From assembly GCA_023512835.1 (NCBI GenBank), contig CM042090.1, positions 18,692,356 to 18,756,355 on the forward strand: a stretch of DNA of 64,000 nt. The letters are read 5' to 3'. Shown here piece by piece: positions 1-12,294 of the stretch. Below the pieces are notes generated by a model. It did no database searches. It was not told the origin of the DNA and was given only the letters and a program-made list of their open reading frames with translations. Position 1 is the first letter of the stretch. Each line of letters starts with the position of its first letter. The stretch is from Taxillus chinensis (taxonomy: Eukaryota; Streptophyta; Magnoliopsida; Santalales; Loranthaceae). The position numbers and the translations under genes were made by a program.

Positions 1-691
1 CCTCTCAATGCTGTCTGACACCAACACCATGGACCTCAAATCGTCCAAACAAGCCCCAGACACCTTCTCAACTCCTAAACACGACGAGCCTATTTCCTAC
101 CAGGAGTCGGAGTTTGGCCTTGTCTCCTCGGACTCCTTCCTCGACCCCTCCCACGAGAGCAGCCAGCCCTTCCTCCACAGCCGTTGCTTTGGCCCCTTGG
201 ATAAAGACCCTGAAACGCCGCTCTCGCTTCGCCGCTTCATGGATGACTGGCCAAAGAACCAGCAGTCCAGCCGCTCACCCATGTCCTGGCCAGGCATGGA
301 CTTGCAATCAAACCAGACCCAGCTCTCCATTTCCATACCCGCCAACAAAGTCACGCTTTCACCCTTGAGATTGTCCCACGAGCTTGACCCCATTGAGATG
401 GGCCTAGGGGTAGGAAGCGATGAGCCACACAACAGGCAAGCGAATTGGGTTCCAATTTCCTGGGGGGCGACTTCTGTGGGTGGGCCCCTTGGGGAGGTCC
501 TTCATACCACCAGTGGCCACGGCGGTGGCTCCAGAAATTCGTCGGCGTTCAACCTCGACGGATGGGATGGCGGTGGAGACAGCCCTCCGATGGAGTCGTC
601 CCCGACCGGTGTATTGCAGTTGCAGAAGACGACGCCGTTTGGGTCTCTATCCAACAGCAGCGCAGGAAGCAGCCCCAGGCCTCTGCAGTGA
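1..691 (+). CDS. Growth-regulating factor (GRF), C-terminal part, 3' exon
   Basis: The reading frame is open from the left edge to a TGA at 689-691, so this is the end of a gene that starts outside the window. Recognisable GRF C-terminal features, in order, are a Leu-Arg-Arg-Phe-x-Asp-Asp-Trp-Pro-Lys block (about 220-260), the TQLSISIP (TQL) motif (about 318-340), LTLSPLRLS-like and MGLGVG stretches, and the GGPLGEVLHTT (GGL-type) motif (about 485-515). The rest is Ser/Gly/Pro-rich. GRFs are plant transcription factors in the nucleus: N-terminal QLQ and WRC domains bind GIF co-activators and DNA, and this C-terminal tail is the transactivation region. QLQ, WRC and the miR396 target site would lie upstream of the window. 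The motif combination fits the GRF1/GRF2-like subgroup. AATAA-type polyadenylation signals follow near 797-808. Family assignment is secure; the exact orthologue is not. Confidence 0.9.
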   Translation, partial: LSMLSDTNTMDLKSSKQAPDTFSTPKHDEPISYQESEFGLVSSDSFLDPSHESSQPFLHSRCFGPLDKDPETPLSLRRFMDDWPKNQQSSRSPMSWPGMDLQSNQTQLSISIPANKVTLSPLRLSHELDPIEMGLGVGSDEPHNRQANWVPISWGATSVGGPLGEVLHTTSGHGGGSRNSSAFNLDGWDGGGDSPPMESSPTGVLQLQKTTPFGSLSNSSAGSSPRPLQ

Positions 692-3600
692 CTTTCTGGT
701 GAATGCGGCTTCCAGGCCTTCCCTGTAGACCAGCCGCGGACGTGGCGGGTGTTACGGCCTGCGGTGGGAGGATGTGTTCTTGTTTTTTTTTTTTTTAATA
801 ATAATAAAAATTATCTGGCTCGTTAGACCTGAGTTTGAAGTTGGATTGTAGCTTGTTTTTGCCCCTTACTTTTTTTCTTTTCCCTTTGTTTAATTGAGAT
901 TTTGGGGGAGTGTTCAGGCGCTGTTTGGTATAACGGAGTGGCACTGTTGGTTTTAATATTTTTTAAATTTAAATTCAATTGAAATTTAATTTGTTTTTCC
1001 TTTGTTTAATTGAGATTTTTATATTTTCTTTCTGTTTTATTTCTTAATTCGACTTTAAAAATAATGTTTAAAAATAAATGTTTTTTATTTCACCAAGTAA
1101 AATTTATTTTATGAAATTAGAATTTGATAATCAAATATTAGCCTAGCTAGTTTGCCGATACTGTTTTTTAAAATATAATTATTTTTTAAAATTAAGAATT
1201 GAATTTTTATTACCTGTAATAAATTTTAAGTTTATTAAATTTATTATTTTAAAAATAATATCATCTTATATTTCAAGTTTAAAAAATCAGATGTAAGAAA
1301 TGAATCACTTCACTTTTACTTTGAATTTGTTCTCTTTGATGTCTTTTTAACCTCGTTTTCCAACTTCTTCCCTTCCTTTTCTATTAACATTTCCCTTTCT
1401 TTAAGGTTTTGTCCCTCTTTCTCCAAGTTTTTTTTCTCTCCTCATTTTATGCTCCCAAACCCTTCCTTTTCTCTCAAAACGTTTTTTTTTCTTTTTACCA
1501 AAAAACTATCTCTTCGAACTCCCATTCTCAAGTCTCAATCCCTCCACTTTTGCTTTGAAACCCTCACTGCTATAGTGAAGGAAAAAGCATAGTAAGTCAT
1601 TCGCCCACATCAATCTAATCATACTTGTTTAACCATGAGTCCATCCATCATTTATCTCCAATCCTATAATTCAAGGAAGGCATAATGGGCAATTGTTAAG
1701 GTCCATTCCTTATTCAGTCTTGGCAATGGTGGACAGCTAAGTTCCATGTATATAATTTGTAAGTGATTTGAAAGCCAATCCGGAGTTATAGATTTTTAAA
1801 ATTATTGTTCAGAAATCTAAATTATTGTTAGAATTCATTCCTTGTTTGGTTTATTTGATTTTTTTAAAATATAATTATTTTTAAAAAATATTATCCAAAT
1901 AATTTTTTATTACTTATAAATAATTTTAAATTTATTATTTTTTAATATAATTATATTTTTAAAAATAACATCATACAACCAAATATTCCTACCATTCAAA
2001 AATAAATTGACTGATTTAATTTTAAAAAGATATCCGATTCAAATACTAACGGAAGATGACAACTCTAAAATCATTTTGAGCTCTGTAAGAAGAATTATGT
2101 GATTTTTTGAAACTGAAATTCATTCTACAGAAAGAAAACTACAAAAATATATCATTTATAAATTGTTAGTATGATTGCATCTATATGCGTATATTATACT
2201 GTAGATGACATCATCCGCATCTGTTTTTTTTTTTTTTTTTATGTGAAGACTGCACCCGCAGTGCATAGAAATGGGCTGCTGGAATCCGAACAATTTGAAT
2301 TGTTTTTTTTTTCATGCTACATCTGTAATGCACTCTTTCGAGTTATGATTCATATTAACGGTAGCTAAAAATTACTGTTCACTTTCTTTAAAATAAAGGC
2401 ACACATCGCATAACAACGACTAGAAATCAGAAAGGCAAACTCGGACTGAATCTTGATCGTTGATCCAAGCGGGCAATGACTAATGTTGACTTTTAAAATT
2501 GGTTTGTTCAAAAAACTTTCAATTCTTCGTGAAGTCAAGGTCAAGTGCATCGCAAGTGTATTGGATGATCCTGTGACTCCTGTCTAAATCAGAAGAGCAC
2601 CCGGAATGGCGCAGGGTCACCTGATTGTTTTTGAAAATATTTTTATTTTTAAATTTCAAATTTTAAAATATAAATAATTAATTAATTTTTATTTTATTTT
2701 ATTACTTGAATTTAATATGTTTTCGCTCTTTTTATATTCCGTGGGGTTTAATTATTATTTTTAAAAGAATATTATAATTTTAATCATGAAATCTAAAATT
2801 ATATATTATAAATATTTTTAAAAATAATGTTAAGTTAAAATTTAAATTTAATAAATAATAAAAATTTTTATTATAATTTATATTTTTTTAAAATAATTAT
2901 ATTGAAAAAAATATAAAAGATAAATAGTTGGGCTGATTCCACGGAAGCCCCTCGCCTCGGCTTTGCCGACAGGGTTTCAGGGTCCCAACAAATTCTTCCC
3001 CCACTTGCGTCGCCACCTCTGGTAGGCCGTACATCAATATGGGCCTGGGCCTGGACCCCTATGGCCCTTTTGTTCTTTCGCTTTTGGGTTGCATACGTGT
3101 CTACCACGTGCTCACGACACGCATGTACCATGATTATTATGATTCGAATGACAGTCCAGTTGTCTTCCACATCCAGCGCACAGGAGATAAGACAAGACAA
3201 ACACCTCACGGTTTGGGTTGCTTATGGGACAATATAAATTTTAGACAAGACCAGAACGCGCATGTGCCATGATTATTCTAATTAATTTTTAGATAATGAT
3301 GCCGTATAAAATTATAAATGATCCAGGTCCGGGTGAAGTCTGGACGCGTTGACAGACCAACACGTCAGTACTCACTCTCTACCGAACTCCCTAGCTAATT
3401 ATGTAGACGAACAATTTCACAAATTCTTGATTAATAGTTTTCAAAAGTTAATAACGGTTTGTTACGTATTTAAGGTGATGTTATTATTTTTGAGTATGAA
3501 CAAGAATTGAGGCTTACCATAATATTTTGAATTTGGATTTCATCACTTCAAGACGGTAAAAAAAATTAATATAAAAGGGAATATGTTTTAACACCAATCA

Positions 3601-4960
3601 AGATTTGAGCAAATTTCTCCCACCGGTACCATGCAATATCCAAGTATATTTATATGTTAGATTTTTTTTTGTTTAGATTGAATAGTTTTTTTTTCCTCTA
3701 AACATGCGTAGAGAATTGATTGGATAATGCTGCGCACAATTAGTTTTTGCAGTCAGCTAAACACATAAATTAATATTTTTTTCAAAAAAATTATATCTTA
3801 ATGGTATTTTCGCGCTAATTATTTAAGTAATCTACCTACCCACGGATAAAAAATTTACTTATAAATTTAGAAGTGGTTAGCTCTTCTTTAAGCGGAAAAG
3901 ATTTTTTTTTAAAAGAGGCATGGTTGACAAAGCCGAATATGAAAATCGTTATTTTCAAAGTAGATAAACATTTTAGAAAATAATTTAATTTATAATGCTC
4001 AGTTTTCATCTGCAATTATTAGCTTCATTATATATGTTCCGCCAATAGAAGCTGTCTGGTCGGAGGCGTACAGAATACAGATCATTAAATCGCAAGCCGG
4101 ATTAGGTTTTGACTGTACGAGTCTGAACATATAAAAATATAAAAGAAGTTGAAATAAATCCGGTGTCGTATTTCTGGATTGCGCGCGCGCGCACACACAC
4201 ACGCATATATATATATATATATATATATGAAGTAAAACGAACTGAACTGAAGATGCGAAATGAAAGGCTTCTTTGAAAAGTTCAACGATTTAATGGTTTA
4301 TAAAGAAGCACAGCGCCGTGAGACGCGATTTCTGGCTATTTACAGGATGCATATTGTCAGACCCTCCATTAATATAAGCAGCTGTTTGCAGAAAAACATT
4401 TATGGATGTAAAAATCATAAAATATAAAAAATACATTTAAAACGAATTCAAGTTATCTCATATGCCGATTCGAAAAGATATTTATGATTTTAATTTTTTA
4501 AAATGGTTTCAACGGATAATTCTGATATGCTCCTAGTGGGTACTTTTTTTTATTGACAAAAAAAAATAGTTAGCACTAATTTTGAATTAGGGATAATATT
4601 AAAGATAAAGATAAAAATAAAAAAATTAATTTATTTATCTTTAATTATTTTAAGATTTTATTATTATTCTTATTATACTTATTTGAATGGGATTGTGACT
4701 TGTGGAGAGTATTTAGAGTTTTGAGTTTAAAAGCAACTCTAATTTATTTTATTGTAGATTATTTACAGAGTAAACTTATAAAATTACACTTCAACAAACT
4801 TTTTACATAATTTTCTGTATTTGAAAAAAAATACATTAACTATTTACAATTAAAAAGTCACAGTTTATTATTCACGTATTATTTTATAATTTCCTTTAAC
4901 GTTCACTCTCATCTCTCGTTTATCTCAGCTCTCTCGTCTCAATAATTTCGCGTATTATCT
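692..4960. other. AT-rich intergenic region
   Basis: No gene is visible. The sequence is AT-rich with many poly-T and poly-A runs. Stretches near 1125-1290 and 1840-1990 carry facing copies of a TTTTAAAATATAATTATTTT-like motif flanking AT-rich cores; they resemble members of a small inverted-repeat (MITE-like) family seen again near 19.19-19.37 and 37.17-37.35 kb. Short open frames here are low complexity and match no family I recognise. Confidence 0.6.
4180..4229. repeat. Compound (GC)n(AC)n(AT)n microsatellite
   Basis: A run of GC dinucleotides passes directly into CA dinucleotides and then into about 11 AT units. It is a compound simple repeat in intergenic DNA. Confidence 0.9.
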
Positions 4961-5462
4961 TCAATACCTAGCGCATGGCAGGACTTTGCTCATGGGAAGT
5001 TTACAACAGATTCCTACCACCTCTATAAGCAAGTCCAACCCTTCTTCTTCTTCTCCTTCCACTTTGTCCTCTTCCCTCATGGCACGGACCCAATTCGTCA
5101 TATTAGGGGGAATCAGGAATGGGTGTTGTCTCAAAGGCTTACCCGACAAAATCTCAAGCAGAAGAATGCCACAAGTGTAGACATCTGACTCGGGGGTGGC
5201 TTGCCCCATAGATTTTCGAGTTGCAGAAGTGCTATGACGGACAGTATGAAGATCATTATCAAACGTAGGGTGGTCTGCAAAAACATCAAGGTAGTAGTTG
5301 GTGAGGCAAGACTCAAAGTCTACGTACGACCTTCATATGACGCTCAAATACCTCGGGGTTGGTAGCTGCCATCTTGGTGGTGTCGAACATCTTCACCGAC
5401 ACCATTAGCCATGTCGTCGGCTTCTTGGCAACGACAACCCTAGCGTACAAAGTCTTAAAATA
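4961..5462 (-). pseudogene. Inactive LRR receptor-like kinase pseudogene (kinase-domain debris)
   Basis: Read on the minus strand, about 5460-5320 encodes an N-lobe-like piece (VSVKMFDTTKMAATNPEVFE then RHMKVV). A stop follows, and the frame from about 5323 down to 4961 gives DFESCLTNYYLDVFADHP and then ATPESDVYTCGILLLEILSG. These match the N-lobe lysine strand and the subdomain VII-IX region of plant inactive LRR receptor kinases, where the tail normally reads like SDVYxFGxLLLELLTGK. The roughly 60-100 residues expected between the pieces (hinge and HGNLKSSNVLL-like loop) are missing, there is a stop at the join, and the C-lobe decays after about residue 60. No LRR or transmembrane part is present. 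I infer a truncated, internally deleted, non-functional copy with no visible introns. Confidence 0.75.
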
Positions 5463-5573
5463 ATATTTTAATACAAATATAGGTAAATTAAAGAATAGTA
5501 TTGAAGTTAAACTTATAAAATAGTTATTTATATGTAAAAAAGTTTTTACATGTAAAGAAAATATATAAAACAA

Positions 5574-7752
5574 TGTTGGAGTTACTCTAAAGTAAAAACC
5601 TGATGTGACACTTTTAGCTCAAGCAATAACTAAATTTAGTTTAATTTATTGTTGAAGATAATATAGCTTCTGCTATAGCTAGGTGAACCATTAATGGAAA
5701 ATTTCTATGAATTTTAATGAAATTTAACTATAGGTGTTCTAAAAAACTTTATTATATAAATTAATTGATTAAACATATGACTAGTATAATGATATCATTA
5801 ATATTTTACGTCATTTCTATTATTTTTAAATAATAGATATTTATCATCCAATATTTAAATATATTCATAATATTACATAAGTTTTGTAAAATAATTTACC
5901 AAGAAATCTAAAATTACTTTTGATTTTTTTTAAGAATTGAATCATTAATTTTCATAATTGGAGTTATTACATATTGATAAATAACTTTTAATATTCCACA
6001 TTATAAAATTTTGATTTAAACAAATATTTTCATGGCATAGTTATTTAATGATTTATTATATTAAAATATTAATAAATCAATTTAGAAAGTGATAAGGTTT
6101 TCTTGTATGTAAGGAGTTCGAGAAGTTACATCATTTAATGAATATTTAGGGTGATAAGTAAAGCAAATAAAATATATAATTGGATCATATTAAAGTAGAA
6201 CTATGAAATAATGAGGTTAAAAACGCTCTTAAATGCTACAAAATTTATATATTCATTAATTTTCTATCAGAGTATTTGATTTGGGGTGCAATGTGTTAGA
6301 GATTTATAATCTCACATTATTTTTTTTACTAATAATGAATTAATAAGATCCCGTACGATAGGTCTTTATTATTTTTCAAATCTGATATAAATTATGATTT
6401 GTTTCTTTGAAAGAATAATAAAGAGTAAAATTTACTTCTCACCGCTATCGTAGTATGTGTGCGTGTGTGTGTGTATATATATATATTCTCATTTTACAGT
6501 GAAAATAGTGTGTTGTTGGACGAATTTTTTATGCTTTTTTTTAATCTCCACAAGAATAGAGTAGTGTTAAAATTGCTAGAATGAATTATCATGCATTTAA
6601 GATTGAAAAAGTAAATAGTGTAATTTTAAAATAATTAATTCAAGTGCATTTAATAATTTTATTTAAGTCTACAAAATTAGTTTAGAGCCAAGTAATAAAT
6701 TCAATAAGGTTTTGAATCAGTTAAGGACTCTTAAATTTGAATTTAAGTTATAATTTTAATAAAGAAAAAATTCATGATTGCAAAATAAAAAAAACAAATA
6801 TAATTACAAAACACATCCTTAGTTTCGCGAAAAAATAAAAAAATTATTTAACATGCCTAATTCATTACAATTTATTGATTTAGTGATAATTTCTTTATTA
6901 TCATAGTGATGTGATACTAATATAAATATTTTTTTATGAAACAAGACAAACTCTTTGATAATTTTGTAAAGTTGATAATTAAATGAAAAAAAGTTATTAG
7001 AAGGTTAATTAATGTAGTAGATGATTTTACCAAGTATCACTTATTAGAAATATTATCGACACATCTGTTTATTAGCAGTAACAACTGTATTAATATAGTA
7101 GCCGACAGTTCAGCACCACAAACATTATTACATTGAACATCATAATAATACAACTATAATTTGATAATACAGTCGATACTATAAAGATTGAATATTAGAT
7201 ATTCATTTATTTTAAAAATTCTTAAATTAAAATCTGAATAATTTAAATTTTATTAAATAGCATAATAACACCAAATTATCAATTATGATAAATATAGATT
7301 TGTTATTTATGAGCCCAATAGTCAAACTAAATTGAAGGGAAATAAATTTGGCTCAAATTATCCATGCCCTTGGCGAGAGCGTCATGGACTTGGGAGCATT
7401 TGGCGAGCAATTCTTGATCAGAGAGAGGCGGGAGGGTTTTGGGACTTGGGAGAGGTAAAATTGGATATGGGCGGGGTCTTTTTTTTTTGTTCTTCTCCTC
7501 CCCCTTTTGTTTGTAGGTAAGAGACGACTTATATGGGTTTGAGAGTTGGGCTTGGGCAGTACACATTGAGTTCAATGTATTGGGCTTGAATCTTGGACTA
7601 TTTATGCATTTAATGATTTTTACAATATTACCCCAGGCTCTCGCACACTCTTCCGGCCCATAAATATTTTACATGACACGTGGAATCAAGACTTTTTTAC
7701 TATTTTTTTTATAAAATAAAAAATATTTGTCTAGCCGTTTGGATCTTACACC
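5574..7752. other. AT-rich intergenic region
   Basis: No recognisable gene. A TG/TA compound microsatellite lies near 6456-6486. A minus-strand open frame at 7327-7575 is Lys/Pro-rich and then reads LSDQELLAKCSQVHDALAKG; it resembles part of a real protein but I cannot assign it, and it has no matching neighbouring exon. Confidence 0.5.
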
Positions 7753-8553
7753 TTAGCACTGCATTGGCTTCATAAGCCAAGCCAAATTTTGATGAAAAAA
7801 TAATAAATTTTATTATTTAGGTGAAGTCCTCCAAAAACACGCACCCGATTCAACAACTTCTCTCCCGCAACATCACGCCAACGCTCCACCACCCGCATTG
7901 ACCCTCCTCTCCCGGCAACGAGCCACCCGCGCCCCCAGCAGCCCTGCCCCTCTGCAGCGAGGCCCGCCCCCCCCCCGGGGGGGGTGGCGGCCCCCGGCCC
8001 CCCCGCGATCGACCCCCCCTCGGTCCCCGACCGAGGCCCACCCTCTTCCCGGCAGGCCCAACCCGACGGCAACGATGCACCCCCTCTCCCAGCAGTGATC
8101 CCCCCGCATGACCCACCCACCCTCTTCCCGGCAACGACCCGATCCCCCGCATCAACCCACCCACCCTCTCCCCGGCAGCGCCCACCCCCCAGTGTCGACC
8201 CCCCCCCCCCCCTTCCCGAACGACCTCAACGCATCCCCCTCTCCCGGCAACAACCCACCCCCACCCCACCCTAGCTTCGTCCCCCTCTTCCCCGGTGTCG
8301 TCCTCCCATCTCACCCGGTGTCGTGCCCCACCACAGGCGGGCGTTGTTTCTGCAACGACGCGAAGTCGAAGGCTGAAACCCGTTGCGCGGGGTGATGACG
8401 CTCAGTTTCTCGCCAAATTTGGCGAAAGTTTACATTTACTGTAGATGAAAGCTATTTTTTAGCATTTGATGAATTCAAGCAGGTAAATTTTAACGAAAAT
8501 CATCAAAAAGTTTAAGTGGCATCGGTCTTTAGCGAGACCGATGCCAGTGCTTA
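7753..8553. mobile_element. PIF/Harbinger-type non-autonomous element (Tourist-like), C-rich interior
   Basis: The left end at 7756 begins GCACTGCATTGG and the right end at 8550 is, on the minus strand, GCACTGGCATCGG; both are flanked by TTA (7753-7755 and 8551-8553). Behind each terminus is a hairpin arm (GGCTTcataAAGCC-like on the left, a 12-bp stem on the right) followed by a related TTTTGATGA block, so terminal homology extends over about 70 bp. TTA/TAA target duplication with such ends is typical of PIF/Harbinger/Tourist elements. The interior (about 7850-8400) is extremely C-rich on the plus strand and holds several imperfect copies of a CTCTCCCGGCAACGA-like unit plus a C10G8 run at 7967-7984. 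No transposase is encoded, so any movement would depend on proteins supplied elsewhere. Confidence 0.75.
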
Positions 8554-11500
8554 ATTATTCGATCGCACTCGGGCTTGACAACTGTGAATTGTGTGACCTG
8601 TGATGCAGTGTTCTTGCCAAGAGCTACCGCACACATCCATCGAACCTTCAATGTCGTCACTGTTGACCCCCGAAGCACGTTTCACTGCGCTAATCATCCA
8701 ACAAACACTTGGCTTCACCGAACCATGACTAATCATCCAACAAATAATTGATTTCACCAAACATCATATATATATATATATAGACACACGAAAACTAATA
8801 TTTGTAACCATGATGTCCGTTACGTCTTTGACTTATGCAATTGACACATCGGTAAAATTACTTAAAACATAACACATAATACACTACATCCAATGTATAG
8901 ATAGAGGGCAGGGGAGGGAGAAAAAAAACCTTGAACAATGCATATGGACAGTATAAAGTAAAAATATGGCATAAAATTCGGACTATGAGGTAAAAGAGTG
9001 CGTTTTTTTGAAAGTCGAGCGACGAACCCCATGTGAACCCGTAGCTCTTATTGATATATACAAATAAAAAAAATCAAATCGGACAACTGTACTCAAAATT
9101 ATAATCGTTTTAAGTTTTCGTCGAAAATTATAATTAACGGAACTCAAAAACCCATAAATCTACCCACGAGAGATATGATCAATGTCTACTCGAGGCGTAC
9201 TCAATGCTCGAGGCTTGCTCAAGTCTCATGATCGAGCAGAGCTCGAGTAGCATTTGCAGCATATGCGTTCGAGCCCTTGCTCGAACTTCGTTCGACATTT
9301 GCTCGAGATTGAGGCTCGAGCAATAATCCAAGAGTCTGCCGACATGTGTCAAAAAGTGCTGATGTAACTTATTTCACGTCAGTCAGTCACAAAGATGCTG
9401 CAATATCAGTTATAACTACCAACGCTCGTATATACTCACACGTTCTTAGCTGCAATATATAGTACTCAAACATGATCATGAAGTTTAATTCATGAAATTC
9501 TTAATTTTGGCTATTAATTTTTTTTAATGGGTTAAATTAAAATTTTACTTAATTATAATTTTATCAGAGTAATTCACATAAAAATCTTACATAAATCATT
9601 AAATATAAATTTAAGCGTTCAAATTTAAAATTTTCATATTAATGAAAAATCATTTTAGCAAAATTATATATATAAATAAAAAATCTCAATCGAATAGGTT
9701 TTGACTTATTTATTTCTATAATTTTAGTTTCATTGAATTTTGCATCACTAGTTCTTGCGACTTCACCGAACCTTTTTGTCACTCTCTATTATTTATACTC
9801 TTTAATTGTATGAAATAGGTGTCATTAAATACTACTACTAACCATGATTTGAAATAAAAAAAATATATGAAATGAGAACAAATATTTGTATAGTAATATT
9901 TGTACTGCAGTTAGATTTGTATGAATAAAATATTTTAAAAATAATAATATCAATTCAATAATAATGGAGATTGGCCTACTCAAATTACCTGTATAATCTA
10001 TCTATAAGTAGCATTGCTATTTAAAATGAGAACATATGATTATTTTGACAAATATGAATATATAGTAGTTAATTATTCACATTTAGTTGAAATTAAGCCA
10101 CGAATTGTTTCCTAAATAATTACTTAAAAATAATTTTACAAAAGTTATTTTAGCGGCAAATATAATTTTTATTGTTCAATTATATTGTCAAATTTCAGGG
10201 AAAACAATTTTCATTACGAAAAAATAATTCCAGGAAAATGTGTGGGAGAGAACTTCAAACGTTTTCTTTCTTTTTGAGGTCTGAAAATTATTTTCCTTCA
10301 AAATATTATACTTTTTGAGGGAGTTAATGACACATCATACATGAACTAAGACAAGTCACAGTCTATCTCATCGCATATAATCGTATATACGAGTGATTTC
10401 CTGTGACAGGAGACTCACACTTGTCACTTACAAGCTGAGCAACTATATCTATGGCACGGTCAAAGCTCGAACTAAGAGAAAAAAAAAAAGAGTCCCAAAA
10501 CCATTAAGACCAATAAGTTATAATAACAATTCAATATGAGGGGTCAGGACAGGTCATGTTTCATATATACTAGCATTAATTATCTCCAAGTAGGTCTAAT
10601 TTACTTGGAATCAAAGCGAGAGAACATTCTAGTTCTGGAATCTCTGTACAGCTTTGAGGGAGGCTTGGCTGGGGCAGACTGCAAGCGTGGCAGAGGTAGC
10701 TGCAGATATTATTGAGCCATTGTTACAGTACACTACAAGTGGCAATAGTCAATTATTAAGTAGGTTTGTTTTGTTTGACGTGTGCCTCTCCCACTCCCAA
10801 TTTTCATCATTTCCCTCTTTCAATCTCATCATGAATCATCATGTCCAGTTACTGTTTCTTTATGCGATCGATTTTACTGGAAACATTAAAGCGTAACAAA
10901 CGTGACGTGAGGGTATCACGAAAGCTAGACTTTCCCATATAATATCATACTTAAAAGTTGACATTTTTGTTTCTTATTCAGTCCATTGTGGTGTACCAAA
11001 TGTGACATAAAATGGTGAAGTGAACGTTAGGCTTTCCCCAAAACTGGCATACTTCAATCACAACAATGAAAAAAGAAAGAGAAAAAGGCAAATTAATTAA
11101 AAAAGTAGGAGCGTTATGAGTTATGTTAGAGTTAGCTCGAACCGTCTTAATCACTTGCATGATTTTTTAGAATCACGGATCGATATTCAGATTTATGCCC
11201 AGTAATCTCACGAGAGAGACCCAGAAGTTAGATAAGCCTCGATCTGCTGAGACTCAAAATTGGTGAAGACACGTAAACCTTACTACTTGAGCTACCTTAA
11301 TTCATTCAAGTGAATTTGTTTTTTTATAACATTTTACTTCCCTCGTGTCGTTCAAAAAGAATCATGTGATAAAATAGTACACTATGATTTTAGCGCTAAG
11401 AAACAGAGACGGCAGTACAGTCTCTGTCTGTCCACCTTTCACCAATTAATATAAGAAGAACAAAAACACATTTAATACTATTGGATGTTTTCGATCGATT

Positions 11501-12160
11501 CAATTGCACTGCCAACCACTGTGTCAGAAGATATATCCCTATTATGTACTATTGCCCGACGCTGGGGTGACCCGGTTCGGTTCCTAAGGCATGTTTGTTA
11601 AAAAAAACTCATTTGGTAAATTTTTTAAAAACTTATAAATTTTTTTTAGTAAAAATAAAAAAACATTTGAAAATGTTGATATTTTTAGGATTTATATTCA
11701 AATTTATGGAAGGTAAAGGAATTCAAATCTTTTCAGACCAATAAACCAAATCAAATTAAAATATATAATTTTAAAAATTAATTTAACTTATTTGATTTGA
11801 AATTTAAAAAAAATAATATATTAAATTCTTTTATGCTTAGCTAATTCGAGAGTACTAGTAATTTATTTTACATATTATATTTATGAAAAAAAATTAAAAA
11901 GTAATAAAATCATTCTCATATCTTATATTTAACTTTTTCTATAATTTTTCTATAATATTTTAGGAATACTATTTAATTCTAATAATTATTAAATTATATT
12001 TAAAAAATTTCTCATATATATATATTTGTATAAAAAGATAAACAATAATTTAAAAATATAAATTTAAGAAATATTTTTCGAAAACATAATATATCTTAGA
12101 ACTAGGAATCATTTGTCACAGAGGAACGTTAACACTTCGACTTCACCGACACTTCTCCGC
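8554..12160. other. AT-rich intergenic region
   Basis: No confident gene. A TA microsatellite lies at about 8764-8781. A cluster of CTCGAG hexamers lies at about 9188-9325. A plus-strand open stretch at about 10630-10760 reads REAWLGQTASVAEVAADIIE and looks protein-like, but it matches no family I know and starts after an in-frame stop. Confidence 0.5.
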
Positions 12161-12168
12161 TATAAATA
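12161..12168 (+). promoter_or_regulatory. TATA box of the GASA gene
   Basis: TATAAATA lies 127-134 bp upstream of the GASA start codon in otherwise mixed sequence. A plant 5' leader of about 100 nt would fit this position. Confidence 0.6.
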
Positions 12169-12294
12169 TTCCGTTTGCTCCTTTTCCAGAACTGCACCTC
12201 CACTCTCTCCAATTCCAAAATTTCGTTTTGATTTGTTTCTCTAATTTTGAATTCGATATATAGACGTCTGAAGAAATAAATATAAACATATACA

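Noticed and set aside
7327..7575. 82-codon minus-strand frame (LSDQELLAKCSQVHDAL)
   Set aside because: Looks like part of a real protein but cannot be assigned and has no supporting exon; kept only as a remark.
7850..8395. Several proline/glycine-rich open frames on both strands
   Set aside because: Composition-driven frames inside a transposon interior; no family motif, no consistent start or splice signals.
10654..10896. 80-codon plus-strand frame with a protein-like first third
   Set aside because: It begins at TTG after a nearby stop, the second half is low quality, and no family was recognised.
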